Source: Enoplolaimus lenunculus
Lineage: Eukaryota; Nematoda; Enoplea; Enoplida; Thoracostomopsidae
Reading direction: 5' to 3'
DNA: 64,000 bases
NCBI GenBank assembly: GCA_030248215.1
Contig: JASANG010003667.1
Span: 248,001 to 312,000, forward strand
The notes beneath the pieces were generated by a model. The model ran no database searches. It was not told where the DNA came from and was given only the letters and a program-made list of their open reading frames with translations. Below are positions 33,945 through 51,200 of the stretch, in pieces (the stretch's first letter is position 1; the number at the start of each line of letters is the position of its first letter). The position numbers were made by a program, and so were the translations under genes.

Positions 33945-34976
33945 GGTAAATGTATAGGACGGTGCTGTAACAATGGTATATGCTACTTCCTAAGCCTAAG
34001 CGTAAAAATAAGCCTAAGCCTAAGCCTGAGCAAACAAGCCCAAAGCTTAAGGTATTCTATTGCAGTTCCGTGAAAAACGATCCCTCTAATCTTTTACACG
34101 AGTCACTCTGAGAATAATGGACAAATCTGTACCAAACGTATTCTTCAACCTATGAACAACAAATTTTAGTAAATATCGGAACAGGCAAAAATAAACACGA
34201 CATAAAAGAAAGATATAACAAAAATGTTATGTTCCTTAAATCTGTTGTGCTTTTACTTCTGCGAATGCATCACGCGTTTTTGATGTTAGATCTGTTTATA
34301 GCACTTGCAATGCGGCCCATGGTGCGTTAAGGGGCGTCTCGGTTTCGGGTGGATCTATAAAAGAGTAGGTTTAGGTTGTAGATTACATTTTCTTGCTTAT
34401 GTTTAGGTTGTAGATTACATTTTCTTGCTTAGGCTTAGGCTTAGTCTTAGGCTTAGGAACACATTTTTGCAACGCTTAGGCTTAGGCTTACGCTTAGGAA
34501 TACGCTTAATTTACTGTTACGCCCCTTAAAGTAACATTGGCCAGCAATGCCATGTGCGGCAACATGATCTCCTATACATCTTGCGGCCCATGTGATTTTT
34601 ATGGCCGTCTCGGTTTCTGGTGGGTCTGTAAAAGAGTAGGCTTACATTCTAGACTACATTTTTAGGCTTACGCTTAGGAATACGCTTAATTTACTGTTAC
34701 GCCCCTTAAAGTAACATTGGCCAGCAATGCCATGTGCGGCAACATGATCTCCTATACATCTTGCGGCCCATGTGATTTTTATGGCCGTCCCGGTTTCTGG
34801 TGGGTCTGTAAAAGAGTAGGCTTACATTCTAGACTACATTTTTTGCTTAGGCTTAAGTTTAGGGATACGTTTTTGCAACGCTTAGACTTAGGCTTACGCT
34901 TAGGAATACGCTTAATCTACTGTTACGGGCCTAAAACATTGGCCCGTCTTGCACAAGCTGCAAATGATTAAACCTG
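33945..34976. repeat. Cluster of TTAGGC-bearing elements with an exact 180 bp tandem duplication
   Basis: Several overlapping relatives of the GGCCCATGT family. The stretch from about 34497 is repeated almost perfectly 180 bp downstream (34501-34620 equals 34681-34800), including ACATGATCTCCTATACATCT. Near identity means the duplication is recent. Confidence 0.85.
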
Positions 34977-35424
34977 ATGAACTGTTATGTTGTGCTACTT
35001 GAACCAATTTGTGATTCTAGCAAAGTGACGATGATTATATAGCATTGAACAACTGAAGATAGCTGAAAGGATTGCGGGTCGGAATATTCTAAGCTACCTG
35101 TTTTAAAATATGAATTCAATTGAGCTGTAGCTTTACTTGTCTAAACGATCAGTACATCAAAACCTACGTTTACGCTTTGTTTTGCCGTTTTTGGTAGTAA
35201 TAACCGTCAAATACGGACTGGTGAGCAAGACACAGCCTAACATCGTATACAGTAGGTCACACAAAACTACAGTCGAAATCGGTCATCCTGCGCGTTAAAC
35301 CTCAAAGTCAAAATTAAAATTCAAGCGTTCATGGTAAACGAGAATGGTGGCTCAGACAAAGGCTCAGGCAAAGAGTTAGGTCAGCGGTAAGGGTTTAGTA
35401 CGCCATTTCGTAAGCGTAAACCAA

Positions 35425-35738
35425 GCCCATGTTCTCAAATGTGTGTAGAACCAATCGCCTTTTGGTGAAAGTTATTTAACTTTCAAACCCGTAAGTGCTG
35501 AGGCTTAAAATTCAGCCCATTTTTCGCATACGATTTGCTCTACTTCAGCAACAATTAAGAGTTCAACAGCTGCAATAGTTACTGAGTTTGAAAACGAGGC
35601 TTAAACATCAGCCCATTTGTCGCATATGATTTGCTCTACTACTGTAACAATTTAGAGTTCAATATCTGCAATAGTTAGTGAGTTTGAAAACCTATTAACT
35701 GATCATAGTTTCTATACACATTGGAGAATATAGACCCT
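35425..35738. mobile_element. MITE copy, CGTATTCTCAAAT family, with internal duplication
   Basis: Ends GCCCATGTTCTCAAATG and CATTGGAGAATATAGACCC. An internal block of about 107 bp (GAGGCTTAAA..AGTTTGAAAAC) is duplicated in tandem, making it longer than the copy at 36802. Confidence 0.65.
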
Positions 35739-36801
35739 AAGCCTAAATCTGTGAGGAGTAACTGTACAATAGCGTAACTGTTGCTCCACCAGATTAGATG
35801 CTTAGTTCTTAGTTTTATACTCCGTATATATTCACACGACTAATTTAAAAACCACTGCACGCTGTCGGTCATATTAAACAATTTAATCTATCAATTAAAA
35901 TACTCAAGACCGTTGTCCGTAGAAAAGAAATTGAAAAATTCCACTATTACGCCTACTACTACTACAGTCAAATATTCCTATATATTATTGATTAAAGAAT
36001 TACAATGCAATTAAAATTTTAAACACTTAGCAGTGATTTGCAGTAGATCATTTAAACGTTAAAGCAACGAGGTTGTCAGTCATATTTTGCAACAGGTCGT
36101 GCATAAAAAAAGTTAAGCCTTCCAAAAATTGTACAGTCGACAAGAAATATTAAAATTATTTGCCGTTCACTAAAATTCTTTTCGCTTTTAGAAATTGCTA
36201 TATATTTACTTTTTATATTTATACTGCGTTCATATATTTGTTTCTGCTGCTGTTTTTTAGAATATTTATTGCTTTTTTTGCTATTTTAGTTTTTGTCAAG
36301 AGTTTTAGATTTAGACTTACGGTGCGACATTGCAATAAGATCAGTGCTTGCACTTTAATAAACATCGTGTGATTTAGGCCGTTGCTCTGATGTACGCTGT
36401 ATTTGAACTTAGTAAATCATTGGAAGACCATGTCAGTTACTCGAATTGTGACTAATTTATTGAGGTTATAATAACAAACTTTTCAGTTTTTTCAATTCTC
36501 TCCAAAAAACGGAAAAAACCGGAAAAACCATTTTTCCCGTTGGTTTTTTCCGGTGCCCAATCCTGCTTGACAAGAACAACAGGTCTTGAAACAAGCCAAC
36601 TATCGCATTTGCTAACCAGAAAATTAACGTAAACGTAAGTTAATTAAGCTGCTGAAGATATACAATATTTCAAACTTAATCGCTCGATGTTTCTTAAGCT
36701 ACAGGAACCCATCCGCAAACGTGTGACAAATGCGACATATTCTTGAAATTTCGGACATATAATTTTAGTTCACTAGTGTCGTTAGATTCAATTATTTTCT
36801 T

Positions 36802-36996
36802 GGCCCGTATTCTCAAATGTGTGTAGAACCTATCACCAGTTTTTGATTGGTATTGTATAACTCTCGAACAGGTGAATGGTGAGGCTATAATTCAGCACAT
36901 TTTTCGTATATAATTTGCGCTACTCCTGTAACAATTTTGAGTTCAATAACTGCAATAGTTAGTGATATTGGTATACAAATTTGAGAATATGGACCC
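36802..36996. mobile_element. MITE copy, CGTATTCTCAAAT family
   Basis: Ends GGCCCGTATTCTCAAATG and CAAATTTGAGAATATGGACC. Unduplicated short form. Confidence 0.7.
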
Positions 36997-37054
36997 TTTG
37001 TTACGCATTGCAAGTTCTAAAATACTATAGGTACAGTTAACTTTACAAATATCG

Positions 37055-37090
37055 GCTATATATGTATATATGTATATATGTATAGATGGA
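37055..37090. repeat. TATATATG microsatellite
   Basis: Short (TATATATG)n tract of about four units. Confidence 0.8.
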
Positions 37091-39552
37091 CTTCAAATAT
37101 GTGAAATGTTCAATCTAAACCAATGCAAAAGTTTCTTGCTGCTGAATCAAATTAGGCTTTATATAGCTACTCAAATATTAATATCTCGTATTCACTTTAC
37201 TGAGTAAAAATACAGAAGTATACAAAAATTTGTGCAATTCTTCGTTGCCGATGCCATGTTTGAATTGTCGTTCTATCATGCTGCAGCTCAATCTTTTTGC
37301 ACCAACACGCAACACATGTAATTTTGCAAATTTTTGGAGTTTAATACCGTACCTGTACCGAAATTTTAGTATTGATTTTACAACACAAGCAGTTAACCCC
37401 CTATCGATATATTGACAAAATTCTATAAATAGCAATTTTAAGCCGGACAGTCTAAAGCCGCTTTTGCAATCGGCCGATATGTTAGCTTTTGAGTAATACA
37501 GCGGTGGTGCAGCTGTAAGCAGAACCTTTTGCTGTAAATATTACAATACGAAAAGTATGTTCAAAAATTTAATACTGAAAACTGAGCTGATTTTAAGAGT
37601 TTATGTGTACTTTTGAAAGCAAATATTCCTCTGTCGCTGAGGTAAGAAAACACCTTTTTGTAACTGTTTGAATTTGTTGAGTAAGATTTTAAATATTTGG
37701 GGCAATGATATTGATACCGTGCATACAGTTGAGAATGTATAATGTATATAAATTTTTTATGAATAAGCAACTCGCTGTATATAATTTTCAAAATGAATTT
37801 TGCACATTAACTTTAAGGGTTAAATTAAAGTTTCAACCATATCATTTCATTTAGAATCTCCCCCACAAACTGTTCTTGCTTGTAGGTTGTCTTCGAACTT
37901 AAAATTTAAAAGATTAAACTGTTGAAGTAAGTTATCGCCAGCATTTTTCTACCTTTAAAGGATATGGATTGCGCCAGGACACTATATTTTACTTAAAATA
38001 TCGCAAGTAAATTTCAGTAGGACACAGAGTTTTAGCCCATAGTTATCATACGCCGAAAACTAAATGATCTATAAATGGTTACTGCAAATGCAATACATAT
38101 CGGGTATGTACTGATACAGATTTAGTAATGGAATATACTTGCAGATCTGCGCGAGTACAATCAGTTGCCCATGTAATGATCAGAGTCGCAACACATTTCT
38201 CTGTGACTGGAATTGAGTTTGCTTAAGCTTTAGACTAATTTTTTTGCTTAGGCATAGGTTTTGGCTTAGGCTTTGGAATACACTTATACTGCTTTTCCGC
38301 TGTTGTTTACATAGGTCCGAACAATTTAGGTTCAGCCCAAATCCTGATACTAGGCAAACTATAAACTTATGAATGACGCTAAACTTAAGAAGTATTAACA
38401 AATCTAAAAAACAGATGAAATTGTTAAGTTCGAGTACGAACCGCAATCTGGTCTTCGAGATGTAAAATGAAGGAACGTAACATAGGATAGTAAAACTGCG
38501 TTGAAATCTCATTGCATCAAACTAATACTTCGACAGTGGCCACAATACGGCGTGCTATTTGCTCAGCAGTGTGAATCACTTTCATATCGCGCCTGACGCT
38601 AACTTAGTGTCACGAAATCTGTTGCGTTAAGATGCAAAAAAACACACCAAAAATCGTCAAAAAAAATCAGCTTAACTTTTATTTTTAGCATCAAAATTTT
38701 TTTCAAAGAATTTAAAAAAGTTTTTTTTAAATCTCAAATAGATTACATTTCGAAAAAATTTCTAAAGTGTCCATCAAGCTGAGTGACAGCCGCGTCATAT
38801 TGACAAACACACTATGTGGGCGCTGTTAGAATTGCGTTTGAAAAGATTTTCTGCGCTATAGCTAAGGTGCGCCACGCAACGCAGGACATCGCTGCGCAAA
38901 GGTTCGATATGTGCAGTACTACTGGAAATTATGCAATATTTTTGTTGGAAAAAATATACATTTCGTCACACTAAAGATTATGTTCAGTTTTCAAAAAAAA
39001 TTTAGCTGAATTCGAATTTTTCTATCTAAAAATAGTCATAAAAAATTTTCTGTCGCCATACGTAAACGACACAAAACTGACCGCAATAATAATAATATTG
39101 TCAAATCGAAATGCAATATACGAAAAGAGAAATTGCTGTTTTTTGGAAATCGCGCACGCAGTCCGCGTTTTACCAGTCCAGTTTTGTGTAGTTGCAATTC
39201 TACAATGCTGCTTATAGCTTTCGTCATATGACGATATATGGACAAGAGATGTACGGAGAACACATACGATAGGCGAAAGTCAATCTAAAAACAAAAATAG
39301 TGCTTAAATTAAGCGAAAAAATAGATTTTATAACTTGGAAAATAAATTTTTTTGAATGATATGGCGAATTTTTTTGTGTAGAGTATAGTAGCATTTATTA
39401 GATTATTAATGATTTCGTTGCCCCAGGATGCATTGATGACAAAAATCTATTGAAAATTTGAGAAATTGCCAGAGACTTTATTTGAACTCATCAAGCTATT
39501 ACAATTTGGGGTCGTAATTCCGTTTTCGGCTCTTGTATACTAAACTCGTGGG
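37091..39552. other. Gene-free DNA with one eroded TTAGGC-bearing MITE
   Basis: 38166-38318 is an eroded copy of the GGCCCATGT/TTAGGC family. The remainder is AT-rich with no convincing coding region. Confidence 0.45.
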
Positions 39553-39707
39553 CAGTGGCGGATCCAGGATCTCACAATGGGGGGGGGCAAAATTTCACAG
39601 GTAATAAACTTACTTTTGACCAATACACAAACCACGAACTATTGTCACAAAATTGCTAAGTATATAATTTTTGTCGAAAGGGGTGGGCCCCCATGGATCC
39701 GCCATTG
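39553..39707 (+). mobile_element. hAT-like MITE, short form
   Basis: CAGTGGCGGATCCAGG to GGATCCGCCATTG, 155 bp. Flanks CTCGTGGG and CTCGTAGG are an 8 bp duplication with one mismatch. Same internal deletion class as the copy at 16311. Confidence 0.88.
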
Positions 39708-40024
39708 CTCGTAGGCTTACGCTTAAGCTCAGACACAGGTTTAAGTTGAGTCTTAGGTTTAGGCAAAGAATTCCCCAATTAAAGCCTTATCCTTCGTCAA
39801 TAGGCCCTTAACTATGCATAAGATACAACATACACCTAAGCAAAAGCCTTAACTTTAAACATGGACGCAAATTGCACGAGAACTCAGTTTGCTTTTATTG
39901 TAGACCACTACAGGAAAAGATTGCTTGTGAACTTAACTGTCATTTTACAAATCGTGCATGATTGTAACTGCATAATTCGATACTAATTAACTTTTCTATT
40001 AACGTGATCAAAGGAAACTGTCTA

Positions 40025-40440
40025 CTGTGGTGACCCGAATAAGAGGGGGAACTGATATTCATTTGGCCTCGGAGAGGGTACCCCCTGTTATTCGGTTACG
40101 GGCTGTTAATTGTTTTTAACCCGTCCTCCGCCGACCTTCGCTATTGGTATATATCCGATATTGCAACTATGCGTTGAATTAACGTCCATTTGTCTTGCGT
40201 CAGTAGCTTGAGCAATAATGCACGTTTCCAAACTTTATGCTTTAAAGTTTCGAACTCAACTTTATTGATCCTGGAGTCATTTATGCACTACAATGAGGGA
40301 TAATTGACATCTATAGACTCTACATAGTTTAGGGAATGTATCTGCTTACGGACTCTTATTAGGAATTCGGACTCCTATTGATGGGGACTCAAAATGGGGA
40401 CCCCCCTCGTATTACCCCCCTCTTATTCGGGTGACTACAG
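40025..40440 (+). mobile_element. MITE copy, CTGTAGTGACCC family, full length
   Basis: 416 bp, ends CTGTGGTGACCCGAATAAGA and TCTTATTCGGGTGACTACAG, TA on each side. It lies about 290 bp upstream of the SoxC start. Confidence 0.88.
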
Positions 40441-40727
40441 TAATAAATTTATGAAGTCAATATTTTAACGTTTTCAGCAAGAGTAACTCACACGGTCCAA
40501 TTTGTACTGATCAAGAAATATTTACATGTAGGTACCACATTTCGTGTGCAGTGCGCTCCGGTGTGCAAGCGATAAAACCATATTAAAGATAGCAACTGAA
40601 AATTTTTCAATTAAACAATTTCAGATCTGTTTAAATATAATGTTTGTTTGCGTACAGATTCAACAATGATCGTGCATCAGAATAATTGATTTTTTCACAA
40701 ATTAAGCCTATTTGTTTCCAACGGATC

Positions 40728-44843
<4,116 letters not shown>

Positions 44844-45014
44844 ACAAGACTTGGTTTGAAAAATTTTATTCGCTAACAAGTATTTGTGGGTGTAAATAAT
44901 TTAGTTATGTTGACGGATGTACTACCGCTATGACCGTTGTTCTAACCGGAACAATATTTAAACGTGCTGACACCAGATGTTTATTTTAATACACGTAGAA
45001 CATTTTAAGATTAA
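44844..45014. other. SoxC 3' flank
   Basis: AT-rich DNA after the stop. No clear AATAAA signal is seen. Confidence 0.4.
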
Positions 45015-45269
45015 GGGTTGCGCAGTAGTTGTCACACGGCGCCGTACGTCATCCGTCCAGCGCTGTCAGTCTGTCATCCGTACGGCGTCGGACGTCCGTC
45101 ATGCGCACGGCGTCGTCCGTCACCTGTTCGGTGCCATCCGTCACCATACGGTATCGAGCGTGAGTAATTCGCGTATAATACCGCACAGTAACGCGTGGTG
45201 ACGGAGCGCGCCGTACGAGTGATGGACGGCGCCGGACGGTTTAAACTATTAAAAAGTATAGCACAAACC
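45015..45269. mobile_element. GC-rich palindromic MITE, second copy
   Basis: Ends GGGTTGCGC and GCACAAACC with TAA on both sides (45012-45014, 45270-45272). The CGGCGCCGT/CCGTCATCCGT words run forward then inverted around a TAATTCGCGTATAATACCGCA centre, as in the copy at 13272. Confidence 0.75.
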
Positions 45270-47555
45270 TAACAGTTTCTCGCTTGAAAATAGTACGTCG
45301 AACAAATGAGATGGTGCATAAACGACTAAACTTTGAAACAGTGTACGTTGTGTATTATTTCGTAACAGGCATGTGAGCCAGGGGAGCGTGCATGGATACC
45401 TCCAATTCATGCACCAAAATATAGTCTCGTTGCGTTTCCTGCGCTGGTCAGCTATTTTCATCGCAGCCCGATAATTTTCACAGCGGATGCGGAATGTTTC
45501 ACGCTACGCCCAGCTCTGTTCCAATTTGAAATCCTGGCTATGTAAAGCAATACTTCGTGTAATTATGATAAGTAAAATACAAAAAGTTGACTTTAACCAT
45601 GCATCATTTGTATATTAGCAGAATAGTATTGTCAATAATAAAAATGCTGTATTCGGTATTTTATGATAGAATAGTGCTTTATGCAATTTAACAACACGTA
45701 GGGTTGCGGTATATTCCATGCGCGCCGCCGCGTGGCGGAGAGTGGCACGATAAACCTTTTTCATAAAGATTTGCCGCACGCGATCAAACAGATTTTACCT
45801 ATATTTTACTAGCATGCGATGGCGTCTGGCACAGCAAGTTACAGCACAGCTCTTTACTGTCAACCTTCTAACGATTCTCATGATGTATCTATAAATCTAA
45901 TTGGACGGCTGCTAAACTTTTGCACATTTCATTCTTTTTTTAAACATTTGAGATAAAACAAAACCTGTAATGCAGTTTGGTTTACTAATTTGTTTCGTCC
46001 GCCCATGTAAAGATTAGGGGCGGAACGTTTTTCAGTGGGACTAGAAAAGAGTACCTAAGCTTAAGATTTAGATTATTTTTTGCTTGGCTTAGGCTTAGGC
46101 TTAGGCTAAGAAATATGCCTATAATACAGTTCCGCCCCTGTTCTGCACATTGGCCGTCTGTAAAACATCACTGAAATTTTTATGCAAAAAATACGGTCAT
46201 GAGTTAAAATGATTATACCACTTTCGATAGTTTTTGTAATGCGTTCCAGAATTTTAAAACGAAAACTACTGAACCATACTTATTAAATATTCCGGTCCAT
46301 GTAAAAGATCAGGGGCGGAAAAATATTCCATGCGACTGGAATAGAGTTTGTTTCAGCTTAAGACTTTTTTGCTTAGGCTTAGGCTTAAAAATATTTTATA
46401 CTACTGTTCTGTTTCTGTTCTATACATTGGTCGCATGCCTAAAATTCCAAGTATATATATGATATCCAAAATTCATGTGTTAAAATTTTTTCTTCTGCTG
46501 GCAGCTGTAACGCTCAAAACTTTGTTGTTCGTTTAGGTTTAACAAGGATCTGGATCAAAGGTGAAGATACTACTTCCTTTACTTATGGGCCCAAACAAAT
46601 ATGGAGCTGCAGGTAACCCACACAACAGGCTTCGCCTATAAATGTACTTCAGCGTTCGGCAAGTACTGAAAGTTTCGATGAACACACTGGTTTTAGCTTT
46701 CATTCTAAGTGTCTGATTTACAAACAAATTCATATTAATGTTTTAGTGCATGAATTTATAAGATCCGTTGATTTGCTAAATCAGTTCAAAATATTATTGA
46801 ATAAGTAGACGTTGCGACAAGATTGAATAACTGCATAAACATATATATAAAAATCAATCTAAAAATCGCTAAAACTTTGTTAAATTTTTGTTATATAACC
46901 GCTACTTTTGCGGGGCTGGTGGTGTACGGATTTTACGTTGGCCCCACAGGGCGGTCACAAGACGCTTTACGTTCAATTCTGCGCTATAATTCATAAAAAA
47001 ACTAGGACTACGTGGGATTTCTTTTAAGATTCGGATTCCATGGGGTGTACACTGGTAACACACAACTTCTGCAACTTGGATTCATGTCATATTAAAAACA
47101 ATAACTATACAGTACACTATGTCGTTTGTATTATTGCGTCAGATATGAGTCGTTGTTTAGATATTAATTCTCTACATCAACCTGGCATTGACGTGTGAAC
47201 TGATTGTTCAAATTGAAACCAAAACATGATCGAAACTTGATTTACCCGTATTTGAGTTTTATTCTAGCTTAATATAATGAAAATATTTTTCAATAATAAT
47301 TATGTTCGCCATTGTAAGCGTATTTATTTATCACGTAGTTATCGCGTTATTTGCTCAAAATCAGTAGCGTACTGTACTAAAGAATGTCCATGTGTTTTGC
47401 AATCCACCGTTAACAAAATGACGTGAGATATTCTAAAATATTTGGTTGTCGACTAGCTATGTAAATTATACAAATTTTTCATCGTTCGATATTGTATTGG
47501 GAAATAAGTGCACTGTTCAGCTTTGGCGCTTCGCTTGACTGGTTTAATTTATGGA
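45270..47555. other. Intergenic with two TTAGGC-bearing MITEs
   Basis: Copies of the GGCCCATGT/TTAGGC family at about 45999-46155 (ends CGCCCATGTAAAGATTAGG, CCTGTTCTGCACATTGGCC) and 46294-46432. No gene is seen in the rest. Confidence 0.6.
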
Positions 47556-47720
47556 CGGGCCCGTAGCCAAGAGGGGCCAGGGAGGGCTCAGCCCCGCCCC
47601 GTAAAAAATTTTGGCTTACGCAGCAAAATTTTCAACCTTTGTAGGTCATTGAACACCATTGTATGCCCATCCTGAAAGTTTTTTAGCACCATATAGCATG
47701 GTAAGCTGGCTACGAGTCTG
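47556..47720. mobile_element. hAT-like MITE, GGGCCCGTAGCCA family
   Basis: Ends CGGGCCCGTAGCCA and TGGCTACGAGTCTG. Flanks TTTATGGA and CTCATGGA form an 8 bp duplication with 6 matches. Truncated relatives near 9793, 11165, 12726 and 52652 share the TGGCTACGGGC end and an internal AAAATTTT..CAACxTTxxTAxGTCATxG segment. Confidence 0.65.
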
Positions 47721-48034
47721 CTCATGGATTATCTGGAATACGCGCGTTTGCGAAACTTAAAAATACTGAAAATTTTCTCGTTTCAAAATAACATTCGAGT
47801 CTTTTTAACTTTGGATCAAAGTGTTATTGTTTTTAGAATAAAAACTAGATTTCAAACGAATTCTTCGAGCTCGATAATGCACCCGAATAACGAATATACG
47901 TACATAACTCGGCGCATACAGTACATGCAATAGAATCGGATGATACAGAGCTGTGCTGAGGTTGATCCATTGCTATTGTACGGTATCAAAGCAATTCGTC
48001 GATCGACAACGCGTAATCATAATTAGTTGTCCAT

Positions 48035-48150
48035 TATTATGCTTAGGCTAATGCTTAGGCTTGAAAATTACGCTTAGGATTATGATCGAATTTATCCATA
48101 GGCTTTTAAGACAGTATTGGGCGGCAAGTTGTCGGGCGACGAATAATCAT
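48035..48150. repeat. TTAGGC-type tract with GACGAAT ends
   Basis: Degenerate TTAGGC hexamers followed by GGCAAGTTGTCGGGCGACGA. Similar arrangements at 26930-27075 and 62930-63070 suggest a second small element family carrying the hexamer. Confidence 0.5.
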
Positions 48151-48257
48151 ATATTACTATTGTACATGGTCAATAAAATCAGCAGTTTAAAAATTGTATT
48201 AATGTTTTTAGAAAATTCTTCAATTTACCAAAAATAAATATTAATCTATATTTGAAA

Positions 48258-51200
48258 ATGCAAAATTTTGGCTTGATAATAATTCTATTATCATCGGTTT
48301 GTGCAACATGTTTCGCTCGTACAGCTGATAGCGTAAAATTAATACTGGATCAATACGGAACGGCACTGCTATGCGACCACGATACACCGTGCCGAAAAGG
48401 TCTGTACTGTGTGCATAATTGCTACTACCCGGGTGTGATGGAATGTAGCCGAACAGAGACGCACAAAAGTTGTGACCGACACGATCATGGCAAACCTGCG
48501 GCACCTAAACGAAACATGGTCACACTTTTGACCGAAGGAAAAATGAAATTTCTCGGCGAAACTAGTTTCAACTTTACCTGCTCAATTTCACTCGTTCAAA
48601 CGAAACAAGGAAAAATTATTTTAGTCGACACAGGACCGATTCCACAAAAAATACGCCTCATTCGCCAGCTCAACAAACGGGGCATTGATGTGACTGATGT
48701 TGATTTTGTAGTGACCACACATGGACATCCGGACCATTATAGTAATGTGAACTTGTTCGTTGACTCGTTGCATAATTTTGATCAGTTTTATGTAAGTCTA
48801 TTAACGAGAGGGGGAATTCATGCAAAACTCAAGGTTGCTCGAACTCAACGGGATTGCCACGAGCGGATTAGAGGTTAATCCTAAATGCAATTGTGTCGAA
48901 CTCCATTGGAATTTTTACGGAATGTGACGTTTTTTCAAAGCCCTGGCTGCCCCAGTGCTCGAGTTCCTCGTTGTAAACTCACAGAAAGGACTTGTTGTAA
49001 GCCTGTTTATACTTTGGTATTAAACAAGTTTTCGATGCATAATTCAGTGTGTCTCAAAGTAACTCGTGCTTTTGTTTTTCCGACCCTACAAAGGAAGTCA
49101 TCTACAGTTCATATTGGTATGGATCACTTTGATTATCAAACTGTAGGCCAAGGTTTATGACGTCAGACTTGGCTTAAAGTTTCCTACTCTTTTAGTCTTA
49201 AGTAGGAAAATGATAACAAACAGTGTAATCGACAACCATAGCTCATGTTTCCTTAACGATACCGGCACGGTTTCACGTGAATATATAAGTGTAAAACTAA
49301 GAAAGGTTTATGACGTCATACTTGGCTTAAAGTTCTCTACGCTATTAGTCTTAAGTAGGAAAAGGATAACAAGTGTAATCGACAACCATAGCTCATGTTT
49401 CCTTAACGATACCGGCACGGTTTCACGTGAATATATAAGTGTAAATTAAGAAAGGTTTATGACGTCATACTTGGCTTAAAGTTCTCTACGCTATTAGTCT
49501 TAAGTAGGAAAAGGATAACAAGTGTAATCGACAACCATAGCTCATGTTTCCTTAACGATACCGGCACGGTTTCACGTGAATATATAAGTGTAAAACTAAG
49601 AAAGGTTTATGACGTCAGACTTGGCTTAAAGTTTCCTACTCTTTTAGTCTTAAGTAGGAAAATGATAACAAACAGTGTAATCGACAACCATAGCTCATGT
49701 TTCCTTAACGATACCGGCACGGTTTCACGTGAATATATAAGTGTAAAACTAAGAAAGGTTTATGACGTCAGACTTGGCTTAAAGTTTCCTACTCTTTTAG
49801 TCTTAAGTAGGAAAATGATAACAAACAGTGTAATCGACAACCATAGCTCATGTTTCCTTAACGATACCGGCACGGTTTCACGTGAATATATAAGTGTAAA
49901 ACTAAGAAAGGTTTATGACGTCAGACTTGGCTTAAAGTTTCCTACTCTTTTAGTCTTAAGTAGGAAAATGATAACAAACAGTGTAATCGACAACCATAGC
50001 TCATGTTTCCTTAACGATACCGGCACGGTTTCACGTGAATATATAAGTGTAAAACTAAGAAATAGCATATAAGCCAAAGCAAAAAAGTTTTCTAAACGCT
50101 AAGACTATCCTACTGGTGTCCTGCTAAAAAACGAGACGCTCATCATCCTAACATGGGCCGGATTAATGACTGCAAACTATCCAAATTAGTCAAATCCGTA
50201 AATTTTAGTAGGAAGCGTTACTAGATTGGTAAAATATGAAAAACTTACGTCTGCACAGAAACTGACATCCTTTATTGTAGATCAATGGTCACAACTTCGA
50301 AATGAACGGGATCACAGCGGACAACCCGTTGTTTATATTTGGAGATAAAACTGTAAAGCTAATCCAAACGCCCGGACATACACCTCAAGATACAAGCTTG
50401 ATTGTTCGAAAAGTCAACCGGTATCGATCGGTTGGCATTGTTGGCGATTTAATTTTAAACGAAGATTCAGTAAAAGATACAAGCGGTATAAGCGAGGTAA
50501 GTGATTTTAGAATTCTATTTAGAACAAAATTTATAGTATTTTTTAGAATCACAAGAAACAATTCGCTGTCACGCACGACAATTCGGTGCAAGACACCACC
50601 TCATCGACCAACAATTTCTAAACTGAAATTTCGTGATCTCAACAATTTGTTGTCCATCATTAGTTTGGTTTTGAATACTGGCTATCATACTACTTAATAT
50701 TTTGTGTCGAATTTTCCTACCCTATTTTCAGTACTTCGCTGCAAAAAATGATGAGTCAAATTGATGCTATCCGAAATAAGTTTCCATATTGGTAATCTGG
50801 AAATTTAATTATATTACTTCTAAATTCCCTATCCTAGTTTCTGTACTATATAGCTTGTTTTACAGCGTTGAAAACACTTTTAGCAACTATTACCAGTTTG
50901 TACTAGGTGATGAACTTCTGAACCAATCAGTGCCGAATCCATGAATTTTTGACGGGGGCGGAGTGGCAAATGTTATAAAGCGGAAAAATTGGTTATAAAG
51001 CGGAAAAATTGCAATGTGGGACCTTTCTATTTGGTCCCCAAAAATTTTTCTGAACTGAAAAATTGTAAGGTAGACGGAACTTATCATTTTATCACCAAAA
51101 AATTTTCTGAATGAAAAGGCACTGATATTTATTTGGCCTCTCCAGGGGGTACCCCCCTTGTTATTCGGTTACGGACTGTTGTTTATTTTTAACCCACATT

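Noticed and set aside
49151-50062. CRISPR-like regular repeats
   Set aside because: The repeats are contiguous with no unique spacers and lie in a eukaryotic intron.
49210-50072. Frames repeating a 51-residue unit across the satellite array
   Set aside because: They arise because unit lengths are multiples of three. They lie in an intron and have no non-repeat coding sequence.
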